A stretch of 9,596 nt of DNA from an uncultured Traorella sp. (lineage in GTDB: Bacteria; Bacillota_I; Bacilli_A; Erysipelotrichales; Erysipelotrichaceae). Every line of letters starts with the position of its first letter. The stretch's first letter is position 1. The position numbers and the translations under genes were made by a program. The notes under the pieces are model-generated. The model saw only the letters and a program-made list of their open reading frames with translations. It had not been told where the DNA came from and made no database searches. Where the stretch lies: the NCBI GenBank assembly GCA_945938205.1, contig CAMEUL010000041.1, positions 1 to 9,596 of the forward strand, in the 5' to 3' direction. Of this stretch, positions 1-5,900 are shown piece by piece.

Positions 1-76
1 ACCTCTATAGAATGAATTTCATCTTCGAAATTTTTCTATTTCGTTACAGCCTCCTGTTTGATATATTGGAATTTGA

Positions 77-505
77 CGAACTTACAAATTTTTTAACAAA
101 ACATACTCAAAAACTACTAAAGATATTACATACCCAAAGACTAAAAACAGTGTCAGAAAAATAGATCTAGATGATGTAACATGTGAAATGCTAAATGATT
201 ATCTAGATATCTGCAAAAAATATGATGGTTTTGATGAAAATAAATTTATCTTTGGTTTCCATAAACCATATTCATACACCACTCTAGCACATCATAAAGA
301 TATATACATTAAACTGTCAGGAGTTAAATACATTCGTATGCATGATTTTAGGCACTCTCACGCTTCTTTGCTCATTACCAAAGGAATACCTATCACAGCA
401 GTAGCAGAGCGACTAGGAGATAATGTAGACACCGTAATGAGCGTATATGCACATTTGATGAAAGAATCGAATGAAAAAATTAAAAATATTCTAAACAATT
501 TATAA
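77..505 (+). pseudogene. Tyrosine recombinase (integrase), C-terminal remnant
   Basis: This is the catalytic end of a phage- or ICE-type tyrosine recombinase. The frame is open from 77, after a TGA at 74-76, to the TAA at 503-505. Integrase similarity begins well before the first ATG at 188: the stretch PKTKNSVRKIDL (134-169) matches the beta-hairpin carrying the conserved Lys. From 188 onward, MHDFRHSHAS (residues 51-60) is the H-x-x-R box, and RLGDNVDTVMSVYAHL carries the nucleophilic Tyr at residue 87. The third catalytic position is Asp (LGD) rather than the common His. Just upstream, integrase-like residues (EFDELTNF, 69-92) lie in a different frame, 3-164, so a frameshift near the T-run at 89-94 is likely. 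No convincing first-Arg box is visible; an Arg at 9-11 is only a possible remnant. The N-terminal domains would lie left of the window or are lost. The reading as a broken gene is inferred. Confidence 0.75.
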
Positions 506-507
506 AA

Positions 508-534
508 TTTACGCCATATTTACGCCACATACGC
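508..534. repeat. Tandem TTTACGCCA repeat after the integrase
   Basis: Two exact copies of TTTACGCCA (508-516 and 519-527) lie 11 bases apart, followed by a weaker third, ATACGC (529-534). They begin three bases after the integrase stop. Short direct repeats beside an integrase gene can be arm-type recombinase binding sites. That role is inferred from position and spacing. Confidence 0.5.
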
Positions 535-544
535 TTAATACAAT

Positions 545-571
545 AAAAAAAGCCTTTAAAATAAGGCTTTT
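545..571 (-). terminator. Terminator of the Ser-Asp-Gly tRNA operon, possibly bidirectional
   Basis: The inverted repeat AAAAGCCTT (548-556) and AAGGCTTTT (563-571) has a 6-base loop. On the minus strand it is followed by a run of seven T, the usual shape of an intrinsic terminator, right after the CCA end of tRNA-Gly. The plus-strand U-run is shorter (four), so it may also stop the converging integrase transcript. Confidence 0.8.
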
Positions 572-579
572 ATCGTCAA

Positions 580-653
580 TGGAGCAGATGAGGGGAATCG
601 AACCCCCGTATCAACCTTGGCAAGGTTGTGTTCTACCATTAAACTACATCTGC
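580..653 (-). tRNA. tRNA-Gly (anticodon GCC)
   Basis: The minus strand folds as a complete 74-base tRNA including encoded CCA. The acceptor stem is GCAGATG/CATCTGC with discriminator U. The anticodon loop TTGCCAA gives GCC, read as glycine. The T-arm has TTCGATT and the D-loop keeps the GG pair. It is the last gene of the Ser-Asp-Gly operon, separated from tRNA-Asp by a single base (654). Its 3' end faces the integrase remnant, the usual geometry of a tRNA-targeted insertion. Confidence 0.96.
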
Positions 654-654
654 A

Positions 655-730
655 TGGCGGTCTAGATGGGACTCGAACCCACGATCTCCTCCGTGACAGG
701 GAGGCATGTTAACCACTACACCACTAGACC
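655..730 (-). tRNA. tRNA-Asp (anticodon GTC)
   Basis: A 76-base cloverleaf on the minus strand with acceptor GGTCTAG/CTAGACC, discriminator G and encoded CCA. Anticodon stem CCTCC/GGAGG closes the loop CTGTCAC, giving GTC for aspartate. The T-loop is TTCGAGT. It is the middle gene of the operon, 15 bases after tRNA-Ser and one base before tRNA-Gly. Confidence 0.96.
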
Positions 731-745
731 ACATGAAATAATGAA

Positions 746-836
746 TGGCGCAGAAGGAGGGATTTGAACCCTCGCGCCAGTTTCCCGGCCTATACCCTTA
801 GCAGGGGCACCTCTTCAACCACTTGAGTACTTCTGC
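746..836 (-). tRNA. tRNA-Ser (anticodon GCT)
   Basis: A 91-base class II tRNA on the minus strand with acceptor GCAGAAG/CTTCTGC, discriminator G and encoded CCA. The loop CTGCTAA gives anticodon GCT, serving AGC/AGU codons. The long variable arm, with GCC pairing to GGC, is typical of serine tRNAs. It is the first gene of the operon, about 28 bases downstream of the -10 box. Confidence 0.96.
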
Positions 837-863
837 AGTGTTTGACTTATTTCATGCCTTAAT

Positions 864-892
864 ATAATAGCATACAGGCGAGAAATTGGCAA
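864..892 (-). promoter_or_regulatory. Promoter of the Ser-Asp-Gly tRNA operon
   Basis: On the minus strand, -35 TTGCCA (887-892) is followed by a 17-base spacer and -10 TATTAT (864-869), extended by an upstream TGC. Transcription would start near 857, about 20 bases before tRNA-Ser. Confidence 0.75.
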
Positions 893-907
893 CATAAAAA
901 TTAAAAA

Positions 908-1147
908 TCAAATCAGAGAAATGAGATCAAGGATCAAACCTTCACGAATCTTTAGCCGAAGAAAATACTTTTTCAGATAATCATTCATCAATTTTACGAT
1001 TGTATCAATGTCTTCACTTTTCCCGTGGCACCTTAATTCTGCACCACAGCTAGTACATCCTCCGATGGAATGCAAAGTATAGTCAAATCCTTCTTTTCTT
1101 AACAGCTGATTGACTTCAAAGATCAGATTAAAATGTAATTCGCTCAT
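908..1147 (-). CDS. Small uncharacterised protein with a Cys cluster (79 aa)
   Basis: I do not recognise this 79-residue protein. Its N-terminal half looks amphipathic and is followed by GGCTSCGAELRCHG at residues 29-42. There Cys31, Cys34, Cys40 and His41 could bind a metal or form a disulfide. A helical C-terminus rich in Lys and Leu follows. There is no signal peptide or membrane segment, so it is probably cytosolic. The ATG at 1147 overlaps the TGA of the upstream gene as ATGA, and AGAGGG lies three bases before it, so translation is probably coupled. It is the last gene of the hydrolase operon, and no hairpin terminator separates its stop from the tRNA promoter. It is supported by operon position and coupling rather than homology. 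Confidence 0.7.
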   Translation of the reverse strand: MSELHFNLIFEVNQLLRKEGFDYTLHSIGGCTSCGAELRCHGKSEDIDTIVKLMNDYLKKYFLRLKIREGLILDLISLI

Positions 1148-1395
1148 ATTCCCTCTCTATCATATAACAAGGTAACTTCCAAGATGGCTTTTACAATCTG
1201 AAGAAGCACTTTTCTGGAAGCATCATCCAGATCTCTTAATCCCTGCACTGCTTGAAATATCTGAGCAGGCCCAATCGTTTTAATGTCGCCCAATGTATGG
1301 ATATTGCAATCATAGATCAGTTTGAAGGTTTTTACAATCAAACCGCTTCTCGATGACATGTCCATATTCATAAGAACATTATTGAGGGTCGTCAA
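1144..1395 (-). CDS. Small uncharacterised helical protein (83 aa, TTG start)
   Basis: I do not recognise this 83-residue protein. It appears all-helical, with hydrophobic residues at regular spacing (LKTF-like and LLQIVKAILEV segments) and no membrane-length stretch, signal or catalytic motif. The TTG start at 1395 overlaps the TGA of the hydrolase gene. It is preceded at 8 bases by the Shine-Dalgarno site GAGGTG, whereas the first internal ATG (1371) has none, so I prefer TTG. Its own stop overlaps the next start. The tight TTGA and ATGA junctions suggest the three products are made in linked amounts and may act together. The function is unknown. Confidence 0.68.
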   Translation of the reverse strand: MTTLNNVLMNMDMSSRSGLIVKTFKLIYDCNIHTLGDIKTIGPAQIFQAVQGLRDLDDASRKVLLQIVKAILEVTLLYDREGI

Positions 1396-2246
1396 GGCTT
1401 TTTCACCTCACTGATTACACTGGCATATTCAAAATGATCATCTTCTATTTTCCAGCTGAAAGGATCATGCTGCATCAAACCAATTTGTGTTGTCTCTAGG
1501 ATCTTTGTGGCTTCCTCATGCATGAAAAGACGTCCAAAAACAGAACTGGTTGGGATATAGGCATGAATTTTCTCACAAATTTTCTGCATGCCTTCCTGCT
1601 TCCAAATTCTTTCATCAAAACCCGGTCCATCGAAATTATCCACACGTACAATTCTTTTTTTTGTTTTATTGCTGCAGAATGCAGCTGCATACATTGCAAG
1701 GTTGCCCCCTTTGGAGTGACCTCCTACATAAAGCGGTATTCTCTGAAACGTTCTTTCAAAGAAACCTTCCTCACGAAGGACAAAATCCAAATAATCAGCT
1801 GCCTTTTTTTGAGAAAGCACTGCATCAGAACAGCACATCAGAAAATCTTCCTTCCAGCCAACAAGCGTATCATCCGTCCCCCGAAAAGCAATATATTTCC
1901 ATTGCTTTTCATACTGAAACATCATCACTGAAAACTGCACATTTCGGGTTTCATCCACTTCATTGACAAAACCGCTTAAAACAAGATCCTGATATCGTGG
2001 CCATTTGACCATTTCTTTTAATAGTTCATAACTTCTTTTTGTTAAAGAAATTCTCTTTTTCAGTGTTTCAATATCATATAGTTCAAAAAAGATATCACTT
2101 GCTTTTTTGAGAGTCATAGGGTGCAAAAGCACGTGATCTAAATTTTCATAACAAAGTGTTGAAAAAAGCAATGAATCCACTTCATTGATAGGTTTCTCTT
2201 GAAAACTAAAATTGCCATACGCCTCAACATAACCAAGTAAATCCAT
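1392..2246 (-). CDS. DUF2974 (Mbeg1-like) alpha/beta hydrolase
   Basis: The 284-residue protein looks like the DUF2974/Mbeg1-like family, a lipase-type alpha/beta hydrolase group whose substrates are poorly known. FRGTDDTLVGWKEDF (121-135) is the conserved strand and oxyanion region. GGHSKGG (175-181) is the nucleophile elbow with Ser178. NFDGPGFD (204-211) and His260 in QHDPFSW are candidates for the acid and base of the triad. There is no signal peptide or membrane segment, so it is probably cytosolic. The ATG at 2246 has AAAGGGG six bases upstream. It is the first gene of a three-gene minus-strand operon, coupled to two small proteins by overlapping start/stop codons, and diverges from the FemABX genes. 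The family call rests on motif memory. The catalytic Ser is clear; the other triad members are inferred. Confidence 0.8.
   Translation of the reverse strand: MDLLGYVEAYGNFSFQEKPINEVDSLLFSTLCYENLDHVLLHPMTLKKASDIFFELYDIETLKKRISLTKRSYELLKEMVKWPRYQDLVLSGFVNEVDETRNVQFSVMMFQYEKQWKYIAFRGTDDTLVGWKEDFLMCCSDAVLSQKKAADYLDFVLREEGFFERTFQRIPLYVGGHSKGGNLAMYAAAFCSNKTKKRIVRVDNFDGPGFDERIWKQEGMQKICEKIHAYIPTSSVFGRLFMHEEATKILETTQIGLMQHDPFSWKIEDDHFEYASVISEVKKP
1404..1409 (-). promoter_or_regulatory. Ribosome binding site deciding a TTG start
   Basis: GAGGTG on the minus strand lies 8 bases before the TTG at 1395 and within the end of the hydrolase gene. It is the only good Shine-Dalgarno match near this start and supports TTG over the internal ATG codons. 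Confidence 0.6.
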
Positions 2247-2267
2247 ATCGTACCCCTTTGTTATACC

Positions 2268-2296
2268 ATGATATGCTAACTTGTCTTTTTATTCAA
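2268..2296 (-). promoter_or_regulatory. Putative promoter of the hydrolase operon
   Basis: On the minus strand, -35 TTGAAT (2291-2296), a 17-base spacer and -10 TATCAT (2268-2273) would start transcription about 20 bases before the ATG. An alternative -10, TGGTATAAC (2260-2268), resembles other -10 boxes in the window but would put the start at or beyond the ribosome binding site. Confidence 0.5.
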
Positions 2297-2326
2297 GAAG
2301 TATTTCTCTTTTCTTCATCCTCTCCT

Positions 2327-2354
2327 TTGAAATGAGGCTGTTTCGTGGTATAAT
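2327..2354 (+). promoter_or_regulatory. Promoter of the FemABX gene pair
   Basis: -35 TTGAAA (2327-2332), a 16-base spacer and a perfect -10 TATAAT (2349-2354) extended by TGG. Transcription would start near 2361, ahead of the AGGAG ribosome binding site at 2370-2374. Confidence 0.8.
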
Positions 2355-2383
2355 ACTAAAGTTAAAGTGAGGAGAGTGTTGTC

Positions 2384-3601
2384 ATGCTGAAATTTATTGA
2401 ACATATTGACGGGAAAACTCATGATGAATTCATTCAGAAATCCCCTTATTGTTCACTCTTGCAGTCCTCAAAATGGGCTTGTATCAAGGATAACTGGAAT
2501 CATGAAATCGTAGGTGTCAAAAAAGATGATGAACTGGTTGCCAGTGCACTTGTTCTGATCAAACCATTGCCACTGCACATGAGCATGATGTATATACCAA
2601 GAGGTCCTGTAATGGATTTCAATGATGTTGAACTGATTCGTTTTTTCTTCGATAACCTGAAACAATGGGCTAAAAAATATCATACTCTGTTTATCAAACT
2701 TGATCCTAACATTCACGTAAAAGACTACAAACTCGAAGAAGTGATGGAAAACTATTACGACGGTACTTATCAAATCATAGATAACCTAAAGCAAGGAAAT
2801 CTCATTCATCAAGGATTCACAACCTACATGGAGGAAAGTATCCAACCTAGATTTCAGGCAAATGTATACAAATGTGATGATTTTGAAGAAAGCCTTCCCC
2901 GTCATACAAAACGCCTTGTGAAAGATGCACTAAAACATCATGTTCAAGTGGAAAAAGCAGATATTTCTGCATTAAATCAATTTGCAGAGGTTGTGAAAAA
3001 AACAGAAAACAGAAAAAATGTAAGTCTCCGTAATTACGAATATTTTGACAAACTAATGAAAACCTATGGTGATGATGCGTATCTGTTTCTTGCTAAAGTG
3101 AATATTGAAAAGACACTTAATGATTTATATCAGCAGCAGGAAGATAATTCAAAAGATCTTGCTTCTCTGAAACAGAACTCACCTAAAAAAGAAAGACGTC
3201 TTTTGGATATTAAGGCTTCACTTGAAAAATCAATTGCGGAATTTGAATCCTTTAACGATGAATATCAGGGTGATACTGTCATAGCCGGAATACTCTCTGT
3301 CAAATTTGGAAACACAATGGAAATGATTTATGCAGGAATGGATGAACATTTCAAGAAATTCATGCCACAGTATTATCTCTATATTGAAAATATGAAATAT
3401 GGTTTTGATCATGGCTGCGATTATGCCAATATGGGTGGAATTGAAGGTGATTTAAATGATGGTTTGACCCAATTCAAATCTAATTTCAATCCAATGATCA
3501 ATGAATATATTGGCGAATTTGATTTACCTGTTAATGGTCTTCTGTATCATTTATCGAAAAAAGCCTATACATTCCGTAAAAAAAGAAATCTAAAGAAATA
3601 A
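2384..3601 (+). CDS. FemABX-type murein peptide transferase, first of a pair
   Basis: The 405-residue protein belongs to the FemA/FemB/FemX/MurM family. These enzymes move an amino acid from aminoacyl-tRNA to the stem peptide of the lipid-linked murein precursor at the cytoplasmic membrane face, building the cross-bridge. The N-terminal GNAT-like half includes YIPRGPVMD (70-78). Residues about 241-293 are a charged, Leu-spaced coiled-coil arm interrupting the second GNAT-like half, as in FemA. The C-terminal YANMGGIEGDLNDGL (347-361), KSNFNP and NEYIGEFDLP form the family signature. Length is normal. The ATG at 2384 has AGGAG nine bases upstream. Its stop lies 10 bases before the next FemABX start, so the two are one operon. 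Which amino acid is added cannot be read from the sequence. The basic C-terminal tail (KKRNLKK) may touch membrane or tRNA. Confidence 0.9.
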   Translation: MLKFIEHIDGKTHDEFIQKSPYCSLLQSSKWACIKDNWNHEIVGVKKDDELVASALVLIKPLPLHMSMMYIPRGPVMDFNDVELIRFFFDNLKQWAKKYHTLFIKLDPNIHVKDYKLEEVMENYYDGTYQIIDNLKQGNLIHQGFTTYMEESIQPRFQANVYKCDDFEESLPRHTKRLVKDALKHHVQVEKADISALNQFAEVVKKTENRKNVSLRNYEYFDKLMKTYGDDAYLFLAKVNIEKTLNDLYQQQEDNSKDLASLKQNSPKKERRLLDIKASLEKSIAEFESFNDEYQGDTVIAGILSVKFGNTMEMIYAGMDEHFKKFMPQYYLYIENMKYGFDHGCDYANMGGIEGDLNDGLTQFKSNFNPMINEYIGEFDLPVNGLLYHLSKKAYTFRKKRNLKK

Positions 3602-3611
3602 TGGAGGAAAC

Positions 3612-4874
3612 ATGTTATTTTGTGAATTAAACGAAAAAGAATTTGAACAGTTTTCAACATCCTATCCTGAAAAAAACATCTGGCAAACGACACAGATGGC
3701 TCATTTAAGAGAAAAAAGAGGTTTTACTGTTTATTATGTTGGAATCAAAGAAGAGGATAAAATCATTGCTGCCGCAATGCTTACAAGCAATCCTTCTCTT
3801 GGAAAGTATCTTTCTTTTCAGTCAGTTCGTGGTTTTCTGATTGACTACAGTAATACTGAACTTCTGACTTTTTTCCATCACCATCTGATTGAATTCATCA
3901 AACAAAAGAATGGAATGGTATTTAGAATTGACCCCTATCTTCCTTATGTTGAACGTGATTTAGATGGAAATGAAGTCAAAGATGGTTTCAGCAATCGTCC
4001 TATCTTTGATACCTTCCTTTCTTTGGGATACAAGCATACAGGTTTTTTTAGAGGAAACATCAATACATTGGAACCACGATGGATGTATCAGATTCCATAT
4101 AAAGGAAGAACACCTGAAGAACTTTTGGCTTCTTTTGAAAGAAAAACAATTCGCAGTATTCATAAAGCAGAAAAATACCATGTGACCGTACGTGAACTTC
4201 CTTTTGATCAACTTGATTTATTCATGAAAGTGATGGATCATACGGAAAAAAGAAGAGGTTTTACAGGAAGAGGCAAAGAATACTATGAAAATCTCTATAA
4301 AATCTATAAAGATGACATCACTTTTCTGTACACTGAGCTAAAAGTTGATGACTACATTGCAAGTCTTCAAGAAGATCTGAATGAAATGATCAAAGAAAAA
4401 GAAACAGCTCAAAAGAAATATGATGCCATGCCATCCACAAAAATGCAAAATAAACTGCAATTGGCAAGCAATCAGGTGGATCAGTTACACGAGAAGATCC
4501 AAGAAGCCCAAAAGTTGAAAGAAACCGATGGAGAAGTACTAGTACTAGCCAGTGGTACCATCTTCACCTATGGTGATGAAACTATGTGTCTGATCAGTGG
4601 TGTTTATGACAAATACATGAAATTTGCGGCACCTTATGCTATGCATTGGTATATGATGAAAAAGAGCATTGCCATGGGACAGAAACGCTATAATCTGTAT
4701 GGAATATCGGGTATTTTTGATGAAAGTGCAGATGACTACGGTGTTTATCTTTTTAAAAAAGGCTTCAATGGTGAAGTCATCGAACTCATGGGAGTCTTTG
4801 ATTATGTGGTAAACCCGTTCATGTATAAAGTTTATGACTCTCTACGCAATATCAAACATAAAATACTGAAATAA
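3612..4874 (+). CDS. FemABX-type murein peptide transferase, second of a pair
   Basis: A 420-residue paralogue of the preceding gene with the same plan. WQTTQMAHLREKRG (24-37) is the N-terminal entry motif of the family. Residues about 246-305 form the helical arm, and YNLYGISGIFD with YGVYLFKKGFNGEVIELMGVFD (360-397) is the typical FemA/MurM C-terminal region. Two consecutive enzymes usually mean a two-step cross-bridge, as with MurM/MurN or FemA/FemB, where the second needs the product of the first; applying that here is inference. The start at 3612 has TGGAGG four bases upstream. No promoter lies between the genes, so both are read from 2327-2354. The stop codon shares two bases with the terminator stem. 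Confidence 0.9.
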   Translation: MLFCELNEKEFEQFSTSYPEKNIWQTTQMAHLREKRGFTVYYVGIKEEDKIIAAAMLTSNPSLGKYLSFQSVRGFLIDYSNTELLTFFHHHLIEFIKQKNGMVFRIDPYLPYVERDLDGNEVKDGFSNRPIFDTFLSLGYKHTGFFRGNINTLEPRWMYQIPYKGRTPEELLASFERKTIRSIHKAEKYHVTVRELPFDQLDLFMKVMDHTEKRRGFTGRGKEYYENLYKIYKDDITFLYTELKVDDYIASLQEDLNEMIKEKETAQKKYDAMPSTKMQNKLQLASNQVDQLHEKIQEAQKLKETDGEVLVLASGTIFTYGDETMCLISGVYDKYMKFAAPYAMHWYMMKKSIAMGQKRYNLYGISGIFDESADDYGVYLFKKGFNGEVIELMGVFDYVVNPFMYKVYDSLRNIKHKILK

Positions 4875-4894
4875 ACAGCTTCGGCTGTTTTTTT
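4873..4894 (+). terminator. UUCG-capped intrinsic terminator of the FemABX operon
   Basis: Stem AAACAGC/GCTGTTT (4873-4879, 4884-4890) closes the very stable C(UUCG)G tetraloop and runs straight into a T-run ending at 4894. The stem starts inside the TAA stop codon. Confidence 0.92.
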
Positions 4895-4922
4895 AATCAC
4901 ACATTCTTACATTATTTTCAAA

Positions 4923-4951
4923 TTGAGGTTTAAATCCTACAGTGTTATAAT
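4923..4951 (+). promoter_or_regulatory. Promoter of ftsX and the M23 peptidase gene
   Basis: -35 TTGAGG (4923-4928), 17-base spacer, and perfect -10 TATAAT (4946-4951) extended by TGT. It lies between the FemABX terminator and the ftsX ribosome binding site (AGGAG, 4979-4983), so ftsX is transcribed independently. Confidence 0.8.
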
Positions 4952-4988
4952 GTTAGAGTAATATAAATAAAAAAAGAGAGGAGCCGAC

Positions 4989-5900
4989 ATGTTTAAATTT
5001 TTCAAATCTCTTCCCTACCATATAAAAAGTGCTTTTAAAAACATCAAACGTAATATCGCGATGTCAATTTCCAGTGCAAGTGCTGTTACACTGACCTTGA
5101 TCATGGTCATGTTGTTTCTGTTTGTTGCCGGAAATGTAATGAATTTTGCTGATAACATTGAAGACTGTCTGAAGATCCATGTCAATATTTCACTCGATCA
5201 AACAAAAGATGATGAACAAAGGATCCTTCAAAGCATCAAAGCCATTCCTCATGTAACAAAAGTTCAATTTTCAAGTAAAGATGAACAGTTTCAGTTGTTA
5301 ATCAAAGACAAAGAAGAAAAATATAAGGAATTGTATCAAAATATTATAGAAGAAGGAAATCCATTATATGATGTTTATATAGTTGAAGTAAGATATGGCA
5401 ATGATCTAAAAAGCGTTGCGTCAAGCATCGAACAGATCGAAGGTGTTGAAAACGCCAATTATGGAGGCGAAAGTGCCATTAAACTGGTCAATACGCTTCA
5501 GTCTCTGCAAACTGGCGGATTGATTTTTGTTGCCGCATTATCCTTTTTGGCTTTATTCTTGATTTCCAATACCATCAAACTGACGATTTACGCCAGAAAA
5601 TCTGAAATTGCCATTATGCGCAATGTTGGTGCCACGAATGGATTTGTGAAAACTCCTTTCATGATCGAAGGCATAATCATTGGTTTTATGGGCAGTATTC
5701 TTCCGATCATCCTTACTTTAGTTGGATATCGTTTGTTGTATGAGAAGTTAAATGGAGAATTATTCTCTTCTGTATTTGCTTTACAGCCATTTTACCCATT
5801 TGCTTGGTGGGTATCTCTAATTCTTCTTATTGGAGGTATTCTGGTTGGATTTGTAGGAAGTTTTGTATCAGTAACAAAATATTTGAGGTTTAAGCGATGA
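4989..5900 (+). CDS. ftsX: Cell division protein FtsX
   Basis: The 303-residue protein has the FtsX plan. A short cytoplasmic N-terminus with basic residues (FKNIKRN) precedes TM1 (about 24-50). A large extracellular loop follows (about 51-176), then TM2 (177-200), TM3 (226-250) and TM4 (272-296). The cytoplasmic stretch YARKSEIAIMRNVGATNGFVKTPFMIEG (201-228) is the conserved coupling region of MacB/FtsX permeases that contacts the ATPase FtsE. FtsX passes ATP-driven conformational change from FtsE to murein hydrolases at the septum. The next gene overlaps its stop by ATGA and encodes an M23 endopeptidase with a coiled coil, the natural partner. Unusually, ftsE is not upstream: the preceding 114 bases hold only a terminator and a promoter. 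The ATG at 4989 has AGGAG five bases upstream. Confidence 0.93.
   Translation: MFKFFKSLPYHIKSAFKNIKRNIAMSISSASAVTLTLIMVMLFLFVAGNVMNFADNIEDCLKIHVNISLDQTKDDEQRILQSIKAIPHVTKVQFSSKDEQFQLLIKDKEEKYKELYQNIIEEGNPLYDVYIVEVRYGNDLKSVASSIEQIEGVENANYGGESAIKLVNTLQSLQTGGLIFVAALSFLALFLISNTIKLTIYARKSEIAIMRNVGATNGFVKTPFMIEGIIIGFMGSILPIILTLVGYRLLYEKLNGELFSSVFALQPFYPFAWWVSLILLIGGILVGFVGSFVSVTKYLRFKR

Noticed and set aside
1..579. A second copy of the tRNA-Gly 3' end as an attachment-site duplicate
   Set aside because: I looked for GCAGATGAGGGGAATCG-like sequence left of the tRNA and saw none in the window. An attachment site in tRNA-Gly stays unproven.
580..836. tRNA-Gly and tRNA-Ser as dedicated donors for the FemABX enzymes
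   Set aside because: The idea is attractive because FemABX enzymes use such tRNAs. However, tRNA-Gly keeps the canonical GG in its D-loop, and the genes are on the opposite strand in an ordinary tRNA operon beyond another operon.
1496..1966. Open frames on both strands inside the hydrolase gene (for example plus-strand 1518-1931 and 1550-1966)
   Set aside because: They lie wholly inside the DUF2974 gene, which has a clear nucleophile motif and ribosome binding site. They lack coherent motifs or starts of their own.
2260..2268. TGGTATAAC as the main -10 of the hydrolase operon
   Set aside because: Transcription would begin at or past the ribosome binding site. The TTGAAT/TATCAT pair gives a normal leader, so I preferred it.
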